Shown: positions 41,845 through 53,339 of the stretch, piece by piece | Numbering within the stretch: the stretch's first letter is position 1 | Layout of the letters: each line of letters starts with the position of its first letter | Assembly: GCA_022747635.1 (NCBI GenBank) | Contig: JAKTNV010000009.1 | Location: forward strand, 4,591,064 to 4,655,063 | Reading direction: 5' to 3' | Source: Hetaerina americana | Taxonomy: Eukaryota; Arthropoda; Insecta; Odonata; Calopterygidae | Length of the DNA stretch: 64,000 bases | Translations under genes and position numbers: made by a program | The notes under the pieces: generated by a model | Seen by the model: only the letters and a program-made list of their open reading frames with translations | The model's database searches: none | Told to the model about the DNA's origin: nothing

Positions 41845-42714
41845 TGCGGAAATGATGAGAGGGGCATGGGAAGAAGGAGGAAGGAATGAAAGTGGCCGGG
41901 GATTCAGTAAAATCAGTTTGGCTGGCTGATGGCCAAGCTTTAGTTTGTCAGTCAGCCAAGGGGTTGCAAGCATTCCTGAGTAAATTGTAAATTCAGTGCG
42001 ACAGGCATGGGATGAAAATCAATATTAATAAAACAAAGGTTATGCGATTTTCTAGAAAAAAAGGCTAAACTGAACATTAAAAAAGGAGGGCAAAAACTAT
42101 AGCAGGTAGAACAATTTACGTATCTCGGTAGTGTTTTGGACCAACACGGTCAAAGTAGTAGGGACGTAAGGAGAAGAATTGTGCTAGGCAAAGAGGCTTT
42201 CACAAGGAGGAGGGCGTTGATGACGGGGACGTTGAGTAAGGATGTTAAGAAAAGACTCGTAAAAACTTTTATATGTAGCATAGCTATAAACGGCGCGGAA
42301 ACGAGGTAATTGTAGCAGGAGAATAGACGTAGACTGGAGGCTTTTGAAATGTGGGTGTGGAGAAGAATGGAGAAGGTGAAATGGACAGAGAAGAAAAAAA
42401 ATGAGGAAGTACTTGGTATGGTGGGTGAAGAGAGGGGTTTGTTGGGAGAAATCCTATGGAGGCAGGAAAAGTGGATGAAGGGGGTAATGACCGGCAGTGG
42501 GATGTAGAAGACTGTAATAAAGGGCAGAAGCTGGGCAAAAGAGGAAAGGGAAGGAACAGGATAGGGATGTTGGACGGGATGAAGGGAGGAAGAAAGTACT
42601 CAGAAATGAAGAGGGGCCTGATATAGAGTAGGATGTTTTGTTTGTCTAGGGGTCATAAATTATTTAAATATTATTTAAGTTCGTCCAAAAAAAACCTATC
42701 TTAACCGGTTTATT
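41845..42714 (+). mobile_element. RTE-like LINE 3' part (copy E)
   Basis: Starts within the reverse transcriptase just after motif B (GEMMRGAWEE-like), passes the site of motif C (badly decayed), and includes the HGQSSRDVRRRI and EVLGMVGEERGLLGEILWRQ coding in broken frames. Ends with the AACCTATCTTAACCGGTT hairpin region and ATTACCTAATAATAATA. An AT microsatellite follows directly. Confidence 0.85.
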
Positions 42715-42788
42715 ACCTAATAATAATATATATATATATATATACATATGAATTTATATATATATACATAAATACATATATATGGGTA

Positions 42789-42850
<62 letters not shown>

Positions 42851-42891
42851 AATACGTATATATGTGCGTATATATGTATGTAAATAAATAA

Positions 42892-42928
<37 letters not shown>

Positions 42929-42955
42929 TATATATTTTACTAATATTTGAATATA
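42715..42955. repeat. AT-rich microsatellite
   Basis: Imperfect (TA)n with (AAAT)n blocks, growing out of the LINE 3' tail. Confidence 0.9.
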
Positions 42956-43332
42956 TTTTCCGTTTTCACTTTAAACGCTGCTTAACCTTAGAAATTTCTT
43001 CTTGACTAATATATTGCGAACGATTTGGACCGGCTGTATTATGTTTTCCGGTTCTTAACTCGGGTCTTAATTCGAGGAGGTAAAATCAAAATGAAAAAAA
43101 GAAATGAAAGTGAAGCCTGAAGGAAGATGAGAGAAATGAATAGGATGGGGACGAAGAAAATCTCCGGCCATTTTGAATGGAATGCTATCGTTTATTGGGC
43201 GATTGAAATGGATAAATGACAATGGACTCTGTAATATTTTCAAGTGAACAAAAAGAAGAAAATACAAATTTTTGTTTTTTTCTACCTATATGAAGGTGCA
43301 TATATATTATATAAATGATATAATTATATATG

Positions 43333-43371
<39 letters not shown>

Positions 43372-44682
43372 TATATTAAGAGAAATTGATGTGGCCATCA
43401 TTAAGGGAGATATTCTTTATTGCTACCGAAGCCTTTAGAAATGATGAAAGATATTTATAAATACTGACGTTTCAAAAGCAATAAATTACCTTCCCCCTTT
43501 TACCATGAATTATTAAGGGTCACTTATGGAATTTTAATGAATTGATTTCAGTCAATTGATAAATGCAATGAATGGTTCTTTCTGATCACTCCGCCAAGAG
43601 TACAGTCATTGCTCTAGTAATTCTTTGTAAATTTATTTTTATAAATTTATCTAAATATAGCATTATCTTTGTTTTATGCCCGTTCATTTCGATGTCTCAT
43701 TCTTCACTATATTCTTACTTAGGGGATATGCGCGTCCGCCACCTGCTTTTTTCTGCTAAGCTCAACGTCACCATGTTTTGGAACATCATTGCGTCAAAAA
43801 TATAACAATATTTATTTGACGACAACAGGGGTTACTGTTATAATTATTTATGTGACTGGCATTACACTGAATTGTCAAACAATGAAAAGAATTTTCTTTC
43901 TGTCTTGAAATATTAGGTCCTGAATTCTTTTGCACGTTAATTAGGAATAGCAATGATAAAATTTTCCCAACATATGTTTTTTTGCACACCTCGAGAGCCG
44001 TCTGTGGATCTGCAGTAATCCAGGGAAATTTGAATTCCCGGTGCGACTTGATTCGCTACATCGATGATCAAAGATCAAACATCGCACTTGCCGTGATTTA
44101 TGTGCTTTAATTGAATTTCTACAGAGATAATTTGACGTGCATGGCCAACATTTCAATCCAACGCGACCAAAACCATTTTTACATTCCTTCAAAGTTCGCG
44201 GAGTCTTCCACCGTCGTCATTATTAGTGCGCCCTGTTTAATTTCTCCACTCTGATGTGTTCCTATGAACAGTCACATTTCGCGATATTTAGATAGTTTAA
44301 AAAAATCTAAAGATATAAATTAGAACGGATCAAAACTAAAATACGGAATATGATGGATAACAATGATTGAGAAAAGGGGAAAGAGGAGATAAAAATGCCA
44401 CCGAAATGAATCGACCACGTGGGTCGAAATTTCAGGACGAAATTTTGACAATCTCTGAAAGATGTGTTTGAGTTCATTTCGCACAATGGCTTGGGACTCA
44501 CAGTGTTAACACGAGCAAAATGGCTTCGACAACACGTTCAGTCAGTCAAGAAGCACGTATAAGTACACAAAAGAAAAATTATTGACCTCTCCGATCTCAA
44601 CAAGAGACACTCTAATTCAGAGTTTCAGCAGGAAATATACATTAAAGTAAATAAAAAACGTTAAAAAGCAATCTACATCTAC
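42956..44682. other. 1.7 kb unassigned AT-rich DNA
   Basis: Contains a further (TA)n run at 43330-43372. Frames up to 83 codons, none recognisable. Confidence 0.45.
43330..43372. repeat. TA microsatellite
   Basis: About 20 TA units with one interruption. Confidence 0.9.
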
Positions 44683-45120
44683 TTAATACCCCGCGAGCCG
44701 CCGCAAGGGCGTGCGGCGGGGGGTGTTAGGGCACCTACCAACTATCATTCACATGAACCTACGATTAAACCCAATGCCTTTGAGATGGTTAACTTTGTTC
44801 CAAATTGTAAATTCAATATTTTTAACTTTTCTAAAATGACTTCGGTTTCTTTTTATTATAATTCCTGGTTGTTCGGGAGAAAGGATGAGTATTTGTATCT
44901 ATCTGTACTGTAATCTATCTCCCTTATTATATCGCTGTGGTCTGATCTACCTATAGTATGGTGTGGGGCCATAATAATTCCTTCAGTGTCCTAGTTAAAC
45001 TCGTTTGTTCCGGACCTTTCTAAAAGCTGAGCCTCGCTTGTTCTCTTTGTATCTCAAGTGGCTCCCAGCCTTAATCCCCTAAGAGACCTGTCACACACGT
45101 GTTCTTATCATAACAATTTT
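44683..45120 (-). mobile_element. CR1-like LINE 3' end (subfamily B)
   Basis: Stem-loop 44694-44727, then the antisense 3' UTR (GTCTGATCTACC, GTAATCTATCTCCCTTATT) and, at about 45030-45080, antisense of the ARLSF/EIRREQARL region and LGIKAGS-like end of the ORF. Only about 50 bp separates the stem-loop from the common UTR, so this copy lacks the ACGCATGCAAA part found in others. Confidence 0.8.
44694..44727 (-). repeat. CR1-like 3'-terminal stem-loop, best inner stem
   Basis: CCGCCGCA (44698-44705) pairs perfectly with TGCGGCGG (44712-44719) around a 6-nt loop; outer ACCCC/GGGGT. Confidence 0.85.
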
Positions 45121-45604
45121 TAACCAATATGGCGTATTTTATCTGGAGTATATAGATATCCTTTTGAAAATAACCATATAAGGACTTTTATCCGCAATAT
45201 AAATGAGAAAAAACCGTTTTATTTGTTTATTTAAAAGGCGCAGTAAAGAGGACTTGAGCAATATGTTTACAGCTGATGTACTGTTGCATACATTATGTGA
45301 AAAGGATTTAACCATTCGTAACGAACAAAGCAAAGAAGTAAAGGCGCTGAGCTAAATGGTTACGAAAAAATAAATAGAAGCTGAATGTTTGAATAACTGT
45401 GGCAGTGCTGACAAAAATTCCTTCCCAAAGAGCAAAAGTAAAAGGTCAAAAATTAGAATACCAAATGAAAGAAAATTATCCCGGCGTGATATTGATTCCA
45501 TCTCAATTTTGGAAACCATGTCCATTATGTAAGTGATAAATTGTTAAAATGGTTGCCATTCTCCCCAGAGTAGTATTACCATATCACTTTAAACAAGGCT
45601 TGTT
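45121..45604. other. Unassigned AT-rich DNA
   Basis: No motif or repeat match. Confidence 0.45.
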
Positions 45605-45840
45605 TTAGTAGACGACTGACAGCCGAGGTTTATTTTCGCCATTAATGTATGGATGTGAAAGGGGAGTGTTCAGTTTAACGCCCCATGCGACGGACGGCGT
45701 CCTCACTCGAAGTACTCTCCAAAAAGCATCTCAAGTTAGGGATCTAGATACAACCGGTTAATATCTGTCGTCTGCATGATTCAAACCCGGGCCCTCTCTG
45801 TGGGAAGCCAGTCCATTAGCCACCGCAGCATCAAGATCCC
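45605..45840 (-). mobile_element. tRNA-SINE family 1, copy 4
   Basis: The tRNA-like head is at the right end (CCGCAGCATCAAGATCCCC on the plus strand), with A-box-like and B-box-like (GGTTTGAATCA) segments, then a shortened body sharing CGCCCCATGCGACGGACGG and the CAAAAAGCATCTCAAG block with 9509-9819. No target duplication is evident. Confidence 0.8.
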
Positions 45841-45993
45841 CAAAGCATAGAAGTTCGCCGCCATGGGTAATGAACCTGTTTACAACGGCGATCTTGACTT
45901 TCAAATTCAAACCGCTTCCGACAAGCCAAGCATTTTTGTTATCCATTTTGCACACAATTTGTGATATCCGAGGTTTTTTTTTACAACAATTGA

Positions 45994-46377
45994 GTGCATT
46001 GTGGTCTTTCCAACATGAGGAAATGTATCACTCAGATCACTAGATCTTCATTTGCCGATCAGTTCGCATTTTTCGGTCCGCTCGTTGAGCGACGATTTCA
46101 ATTGGTCTGGTTGGTACTGGGCCTGCCACGACTCATGCATCTTCACCGCGCATATTTTTACGGCCAATCTTTAAGTGTCCACTCCTTTTTGCAACCTCTC
46201 CTTCACTTATTGCTGTTGGCCCATAAACTTGGCAAAACTCTGGATGAATTTGAGCGGCTGATTACCTTCTGGCACCCAAGAATCAAACCACGGCGCGCAC
46301 TTCGCAAATGGCGGGAACAGCGATATTTATGGACATTGTTATCTGCATTCACTGACAGGCAGGTAAACGACTGTTGA
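45994..46377 (+). CDS. Hypothetical 127-codon ORF
   Basis: I do not recognise it. Residues 60-80 form a hydrophobic Leu/His-rich stretch (HSFLQPLLHLLLLAHKLG), followed by a basic part FWHPRIKPRRALRKWREQRY. A short RT-like VYADDTN occurs 110 bp downstream in another frame (46486-46506), which could hint at a decayed retroelement. A single seven-residue match is weak. Confidence 0.22.
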   Translation: MHCGLSNMRKCITQITRSSFADQFAFFGPLVERRFQLVWLVLGLPRLMHLHRAYFYGQSLSVHSFLQPLLHLLLLAHKLGKTLDEFERLITFWHPRIKPRRALRKWREQRYLWTLLSAFTDRQVNDC

Positions 46378-46509
46378 AACAATCACTAGAAGTCGCTGTA
46401 AGTGCAAACTATTCTTTGAAACCGATTATTAAAACACAAGGAAACAGCTCTTATTTTTCAAAGTTACCTGGTGATGTACGAAGCCTCGTGTATGCTGATG
46501 ATACTAATT

Positions 46510-47700
46510 AGCATTGTGTTCTAGATTAGGATGAAGGGTATGACATTACTGTCATCGGTTTAAGCTGCCGCAGTAGGGCACGGAACCAATTTTAAATTTT
46601 TAATAATTTACTACTTCGAGTAATGACTACAAGAAGTTATTGCTCATATCAGAATTTTAGGATCCAACAAGAAATTTGCCCTCGGCTTCCCGTCGCCAAC
46701 ATTTATAATATGTTTTTCTTAAGATAAGTAAGTATATTTCTCCTACTCGGAATTCGGCCTGATATTTAGAAATTAGCGAGTTTTCCAAAATTTCATTTTT
46801 AGTGTATTAGTGAGCATGCAGATTTTTCCGAAAGCCGGAGAGAAATGAAAGAGACGTAGAGTTAATACTGCAGTTGACATGTTTACTCCCCCCCCGCCCA
46901 CTCACGTGATGCTACGTTCAAAAAAGGAAAAAAAACATAATCCGACGACGGGCAAATTTGAATTAATCTCTGTGTGCCGACGCTAAGTTTGCTACTCAGA
47001 GTATTAGCATGAAGATAGGTCACATTTTATTGCCCGGGGGGGATTATGAATGTGGAGTGGCAGGGAAGAGCAGGCCCGAAGAGAAATGAAGGGGAAAGAG
47101 GATCAGGAGAGGGACTGAGGTGAATATGAGTGCCAAAGCTCTCGAGCGAGAATGGAGACCAGATTAAGAATATATTAGCCCAGAAAAGATTATCTCCCCC
47201 GCCACAAAGGTCCCTCCCAGATTAATTACGTGCCATCATTCCGGACGTTAAATTCAAAAAATCAACCACTTTGCCGGTCGCCCATGACCGGATCGGCATT
47301 CCACCCATCCGGCGAAGGAATGAGGCATTTTTAATTTCCAAAAGGGACGTAAAAATGAAAGGAGGAATAATTCTGAATTAATGAAATCAGCAGGAATTTG
47401 GGGTGGGATCGTTTGGTGTTCGAGGGAGGAAGCGATTCTTCCCCCTCGCCTCCCTCTTCACCCCCACGAGACGCTCTCTTTCAATCGCTACCCTTAAATC
47501 CCAACTCGTCTCATGGGGAGAGCAAGTAGGAGAGTGGATAGCACGTTTCCATTGGGGTGTATGGGGTGGGCACGTTCATTTGGGTACAACCCCTTCAAGT
47601 GACACAAAAATAAAAAATAATATTAAATAAAATAAAAACAAATAATGTGAAAGTTTAAGTTTTTAAACCTCGTAATTCAGGGTGTTTAGCTGGGAACAAT
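46510..47700. other. Unassigned DNA
   Basis: Mixed composition; a 75-codon frame at 47403-47630 (+) has no motif. Confidence 0.4.
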
Positions 47701-47715
47701 CCACATCTGCACAAC

Positions 47716-47752
47716 GCCCCCAAGCCACCGCAGGGGCGCGTGGCTTGGGGGG
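47716..47752 (-). repeat. CR1-like 3'-terminal stem-loop with compensatory stem
   Basis: CCCCCAAGCCA (47717-47727) pairs perfectly with TGGCTTGGGGG (47741-47751). The pairs differ from those at 44698-44719 on both sides of the stem. Confidence 0.85.
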
Positions 47753-47890
47753 TTTTGAGTCACCACCCGGAAAAGGATTGAAATATATGTAAAATGAACA
47801 TTTAATGTAAACCTACACTCTCGGTGGGGTATAGATTTGCATAAATATGTATATTTGTGTAATTTTTAAAGGATTTTACATTATTATTAT

Positions 47891-48250
47891 CAAGTAATCT
47901 ACCGGTTAAGGTAGGTTTTGGATGGACACAACTAATAAATAAATATTTTGTGAATCCTAACCAAACACAATCCAGCATCCTACTCTACATCAGGTCCCTC
48001 TTCATCTCTTTCGAGTACTTTCTTCCTCCCTTCATCCCGTCCAATATCCCTATCTATCCTATTCCTGCCCTTGCCTCGTTTGCCTAACATTCTCCCCTCT
48101 ATTACGGTCATCAACATCCTACTACCGATCAATACGCCCTTCATCCACTTTCCCTGCCTCCATAGGATTTCTCCCAACAAACCCCTGTCCTCGCCCACCA
48201 TGCCTAGTACTTCCTCGGTTTTTTGGCAAACCTCCTCAATTATTATTCCC
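47891..48250 (-). mobile_element. RTE-like LINE 3' end (copy F), nested
   Basis: A (TAA)n-like tail (TTATTATTAT on the plus strand) and TAATCTACCGGTTAAGGTAG hairpin, then antisense coding with an intact 90-codon frame (47980-48252): KTEEVLGMVGEDRGLLGEIL and WRQGKWMKGVLIGSRML. 5' truncated. It sits inside repeat Y. Confidence 0.85.
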
Positions 48251-48620
48251 AAAGGATAATGATGGTTTTTAATTATTCATATAAAAACCCTTATAACTTA
48301 CACGCATGCAAATAGATATACTATCGACTAGCATACACATTCACATTAATATGTAGTAAAAATGTATTCAATAACGTGAAAAGAAGAATTGACAAGTAAG
48401 AAGGCTAAATGTCACCACCACATGGGCATGCCATATACAATGGTCTCCTCCCCTAAGGACACATTTAGGGAATGTGACCCAACGTGTAAGGTAGCTGGAG
48501 GGTCCCCCTACGTAGAGAGAGAGAGGCGAGAGATGGAAGGGAAACTTAAAAACAGACCAACCAATGCTGTAACGAGCACTGCACACTGTGAATGGCGTTC
48601 CCTCTGCAGTCATGTGTGAA

Positions 48621-49782
48621 GTGTAATGACAGCGAAATACCCGAGATTATTGAAGGTGCATGTATTTGAGTACAAATAATTATCCCCTAGATCCTATAGT
48701 ACCATACACTCATCAATCACCGTAAATATACCTTGTAATGTCAATATTTTGTGCATACCGCTGAACTGATGAATATTTGGAGACGTTAGAGGAATGATAG
48801 TGAAGAACAATGAAAAAAAAAACAAGAAATCAATGAACGATCAGGAACATAAACAAATTTTTTAAGCATTGTAATGAAAAAATTGTAAGTAAATACAAAA
48901 GTTATGAAAAGGGTGTAAAAAGCAATGGGAATATTCAGTGGCAATGGAATGCTGAAGACTTGTTTGATCAGCGGGGCAGACGGAGGAAAATACAAAATAC
49001 GCTTGTTTTGAAAATTGAAGGCAGGTTTAGAGTATATTGAATAACAGTGGTAATGGTAGTCCCAAAGCCTATCAAACGAAGATTTTGACCGATTGACTAA
49101 TGCTAATTCAGTACATTCAATAAATTCTACTCTTTAACTTTTCCCCGGCCATATTTGCTTTTCTCTACTGACCCTGGGACGTTTATTTTTTTTATTCCCC
49201 TCCACGATGAAATCAGACACCCTTGCTTTTCTACATGGAATATTTTTATTACGAACTTGATTTTTTTGCAACGTTAAGATGAAAATGTAACGCTGTAACG
49301 AAACCTAGATCGCCATAAAAATATTCTATGCTGAAAAGCAAAGTGTCCAACTTTATTATGAAATATTTCCACCGTGTTACGCCTGAAACGGTGTCATTTA
49401 ATCCCGTCAATGCTATCTCCTCCATTCTTCTCCGCAGCAGCATTGAAAATGTAAGGTAAGGTAGGAATTTGAGAGGCAAGCAGGAAGGAGAGGAAAGGGG
49501 AAGAAGGAAGCACGCGGGGTTGAAGAGGGGCATATCGGATGGCAAATAGTGTTTTGCTTGGAGAGGCGAGGGAATAAAATGTACCCTTGTACAGTTTTAT
49601 AGTCTGTGTCCATCCCAAACCTAATTTAACTCTTAGAATACCATTAATACTAATTATCTCCGTTAAAACATATCGAAGCCATTCTGAGCTAAGCTCCAAA
49701 TAATGTTTCTATATTAAATTGGCATGTAGTTCATGTCCAGTCATCAAAACTTTATCTGTCGATAGTTATTTAAACACAAGGT
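48621..49782. other. Unassigned AT-rich DNA
   Basis: Frames up to 101 codons (49394-49699, -) without a domain. Confidence 0.4.
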
Positions 49783-50115
49783 TTCTACCCAAACTATTTT
49801 GACTTATTTTTTTCCTGATGGACGGACGAGCGGCGGTTTCTCTGTTTGGGTTCGCGGGAGTCTCTGGAAAGGCTGAAGGCAGTTGGCTCCCCGCCTTTGC
49901 GGAGTGAGCATCGGTCGTTTGTGAAACCTCTTTAGCGTGACATCGTTACGGTCCGTCATGAACCGGTGATTGGAACAGCGCTACGTCATCATATTTTGCG
50001 TGTAACTGGGCAAAACAGGGAAAGAGACTAATGGCATACTAATGGTAGCTTATCGTGTGAACGCCAATGGGTAGATTGGGTGTTTTTTAGAGGCACAAGT
50101 TGTTTCGGGAGGGTA

Positions 50116-50460
50116 CATATACATCTACATAATACCCCGCAAGCCGTCGCATGGGCGTGTGGCGGGGGGTGTTCGGTCACCACCCGTAAAAGGGAACAAA
50201 ACCACATGGAAAATCAACACAACAATGCAAACCTGAACCCACAGTGGTGTATAAATTCATGCAAATATCCTTTCAACTTACACACACGCAAACACATGAA
50301 CTATCAACTGACAAATAATTGCACCTTAATATGCAGTAGAAAATTTATTCAATAACTTGCAAGCTAGAATTTGACAAGTAGCGAGAGAAATTCCACTACC
50401 AGCATACAACGGTCTCTCCCCAAGGACACCGGAAGGGAATGTCACCCTACGCGGCATTGA
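50116..50460 (-). mobile_element. CR1-tailed repeat Y, copy 3, inserted in mariner
   Basis: Stem-loop at 50132-50170 and the full Y body (ACACGCAAACACATGAACTA, then GGTCTCTCCCCAAGGACACC). The mariner GGTA is present on both sides (50112-50115 and 50461-50464), a possible short target duplication. The tail reads TGTAGATGTATATGT in sense. Confidence 0.72.
50132..50170 (-). repeat. CR1-like 3'-terminal stem-loop
   Basis: ACCCCGCAAGCCGTCGCATG then GCGTGTGGCGGGGGGT. Confidence 0.75.
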
Positions 50461-50525
50461 GGTAGAGAAGAATTTGAAAACGCCGAACGTTCAGGACGCC
50501 CTTCCACCTCAAAAAGTGACGAAAA

Positions 50526-51783
50526 TAAAACAACAATAAAGTACCCTGCTGGTTCAAATTCAAGTACGCCTTCCTTAATATTGGACTAAGCTTTCCCAAT
50601 TCTTGAGAATCTCATCACTTGCATATTTTTCTCGCCCACATTCTGCAACGCAATGTTTTCCCAAAGCCCTTAGCAATGACACCGGTCTCTCCGTCGACTT
50701 TTACAAATGTTCACACGTTCTCCTGTGTGTGTGTGTGTGTTTGGAGGAGAGGTATCCGGCAGCATGAAGAACAGGCGTTGGGACGGTCAGCGAAGCCTCC
50801 TCCGTCATTACCTCCCTCGCTTGCCACTCGCACTCACGGTCCACGGCTGCCATGGAGACAGACGCGCACTCGGCCCCGCACAGATTACCTGCCTCCCTCC
50901 CTCCGGGCCCTCCCCACTCACTCCCCCATCCGCCTCCGATTTCTCCAGCTCCCCTTCCCCTTCCGTGCGGCCCCGTTATTATCAGAGGACAGAGATTGAG
51001 CTGGAGAGAAATGAGGCGTTGGATGGAACCCCTGTGCTCTCTATTATTTCGCCTCCAAACTGACTTCGGAGCAGCAGAGACGTTTGCTGAGATTGCATTC
51101 ACTGCGAGGAAGGCGTACGGCGGTCGGCTATCTAAACACTAATAAGAGCAGGAAAACTCATTCGGAAATCCTGGTAACCTATTATTCATGACTCGTGATC
51201 AGGGAGTGAGCCGCATTTCTAGGAAATTCCATTAAAATTTAGTTTAATTTTGGATCCTCTAACGTATTCCATAAAAACGTAATATTCGTATCTCCGATTG
51301 GGAGAAAGTTTCTTTCTCCCAATCGGAGAGAAAAGCCTTCACAAAACAACTCGATATTTCAAATTCTCAAGTGTGTCACATGTTTAAAGGACCCTTTGAA
51401 AAATTAGTGCCCGATTTAAATAATCTTCTCTAACCCGTGGTACTATGAAAAACACAAACTCACAAGTAGAACTTACGAGAGAAAACTATTTGAAATTTTC
51501 GAGGTAAACACAGGTAAAAGGCAATGAGAGGGCATTTCTTAAAAAAATTATAATGCGAAATGGTTTCGACACTTCTCCTTCGTTTCGCCATTTTGAGGTG
51601 CAAATAAATGATTTAATTGGACACAAAGAAATCAATTAATAACGGCCAAATATTGAACGCAGTTCCTTGGGTTGACCATAAGGAGGAGGACCATTTGGTG
51701 AGGCTAATGTCCTGTGAGTCACCTTAGGTTTTTTTAAAAAAAGGCATTCTGCATAAGTTTTTAAATCATTTGAATTATTTTTA
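50526..51783. other. Unassigned DNA with a GC-rich patch and a perfect hairpin
   Basis: 50740-51070 is GC-rich with overlapping frames of 96-133 codons on both strands (50619-50999, 50701-51102, 50707-51063, 50852-51142), none with a domain. The rest is AT-rich. A perfect inverted repeat lies at 51291-51329. Confidence 0.4.
51291..51329. repeat. Perfect 18-bp inverted repeat with 3-nt loop
   Basis: TCTCCGATTGGGAGAAAG (51291-51308), TTT, then the exact reverse complement (51312-51329). Each arm includes a CCAAT/ATTGG. Confidence 0.9.
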
Positions 51784-52590
51784 TAGGTAATTTACTGTTT
51801 CAGTTTGGTTTTGGATGGACACTCCAGCAAATAAATATTTCGTGACTTCTTACAAAACACAATCCAGCAATCTGCTCCACATCAAGTTCCTCTTCATCTC
51901 TGTGTGCTTCATTCCTCCCTTAATCTCGTCCAACATCCCTATCCTATCCCTGCTCCTTCCTCGTTTGCCTAACATTCACCCCTCTATTACAGTCTTCAAC
52001 ATCCCACTACCGATCAATACGCCCATTCAGATCAATTCGCTCATCCATTTTTCCTGCCTCCTTAGAATTTCTCTCAACAAACCTCTCTCCCCTCCCACTA
52101 TTCCCAGCCATTCCTCATTTGTTTTCCTTTCTGCCCAGTTCACCTTCTCCACCCTTCTCCACACCCATCATATCATCGTACTTCAATGAAAACATTTACG
52201 CGGCTTGCATTAATACTCTCCATATGAAAGTGCTGACGCACCTTTTCTTAACGTCCTTACCCAACGTACCTGTCGTCAATTCCCTCGTCATTGTGAAAGA
52301 TTCTTCGTCCAGTGGAATTCTTCTCCTTACGTCCCAAGTACTTTGACCATTTTGGTCCAAAACACTTCCGGGATAGGGCAACTGTTTCACCGGCTCTAGT
52401 ATATGCCCTCATGATTTGATAATTAACTTAGCCTTTCTCTTTCTCGAAAACCGCATAACCTTATTGGCTCTCATCCCATTTTCGTCAGCTATTTTTTTAC
52501 TCAGACATTTGTTAGCCATAAACTTTCCGAGTGGCTTGTCTAACTTGCATTCTAACCCGAGGGATTGTCTCAATAGGCGTTTTAAAATGA
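51784..52590 (-). mobile_element. RTE-like LINE 3' part, divergent copy G
   Basis: The 3' end at 51784 has a mutated hairpin, the TTTTGGATGGACACTCC block, and antisense coding with EVLGMVGEERG-like and QNGQSTWDVRRRIPLDEESF segments (52196-52390). Further 5' it reads ADENGMRANKVMRFSRKRKA, the segment after motif C, and continues to about 52590 with sequence shared with 58800-58890. Confidence 0.78.
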
Positions 52591-53339
52591 CGAAGTCTCT
52601 AGAGATCTGAAAAGTAAAGTGACAAAGTGGAATAATGTGCAAATAATTGCAAATACAATGCTTCCCAATTAATTCATCCCTTTCTCGCTATTTTAGTTCC
52701 TTTTTTAATTTAAAACTCGTGTGGCACGACTCACAGATTTCGTTTCAAAATAGAGTGAGCGGGAGAGTTGAGTAACGATATGATCGGCGCATGCGCAGAG
52801 AGAGAGAGAGAGTTGCGGAGCGTCAGAGTTGGTTTGAGCGGTGAAATTGGCTCCCACGTGCGCACATTCAGAGAGAAATTCATTGCACGCTGCTGCAGCG
52901 GATATACACCTTCCCCATAGACTACAACCTAGACGAGGCGAAATGGCTTGCGCGTTTAAATGAGTCCTAGAGTTGTAATGGAAGGGAAAAAGAAAACTGC
53001 TCTTGGTGAGGTCAGCCGTGCCCCAGGGAGGTCGAATGGTCGGACTTAAAGCACTCCACGCAGCGCCTATTCTTTGCCAGTGAACAAGCTGCAAAAGCTT
53101 CTGGCCTCAGTGGAGCGGCCTTTTCTATTTTCGCCATAATAGGTTTGGCCTTTAGGGTCAATTTATATGATCTCCGACACAAATGAAATCAGAAGGATCG
53201 AACCAATCCCATTTATAAGATAACTAAATATATTTGAGGAGAAAATTTGATACCCACTGCTCCCCTACCTCCCCAAAGAACTCTACCATGAAGAAAAATG
53301 GACTTATTTGTATTTCAAACGACGGTTTTTTCAGATGAT
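52591..53339. other. Unassigned; NRF-1-like and GA-repeat motifs
   Basis: GCGCATGCGCAG at 52787-52798, directly followed by a (GA)n run to about 52813, resembles an NRF-1 plus GAGA-type promoter arrangement. The minus frame 52705-53094 (129 codons) spans it without a recognisable domain. Confidence 0.35.

Larger units (their letters stand above)
47703..48620 (-). mobile_element. CR1-tailed repeat Y, copy 2, split by a LINE fragment
   Basis: The tail with stem-loop (47703-47870) and the remainder (about 48258-48620, with ACACGCATGCAAATAGATAT and the GGTCTCCTCCCCTAAGGACA block) match 28880-29335 and 50116-50460. Between them lies RTE-like copy F. Confidence 0.65.
49783..50525 (+). mobile_element. 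Mariner family 1 copy 5, interrupted and 3' truncated
   Basis: The left part (49783-50115) holds a decayed terminal repeat (CCAAACTATTTTGACT), the 5' UTR and the start of the HTH coding (CFGR). After an insert it resumes at 50461 with GGTAGAGAAG, AACGTTCAGGACGCCCTTCC and ACCTCAAAAAGTGACGAAAAT and stops at about 50525. Confidence 0.75.

Noticed and set aside
46486..46506. Reverse transcriptase YADD box
   Set aside because: VYADDTN is only seven residues followed by a stop, and no motif A or B lies upstream in any frame I checked.
50619..51142. Frames of 96-133 codons as exons
   Set aside because: Four frames on two strands compete for the same GC-rich DNA and none has a domain.
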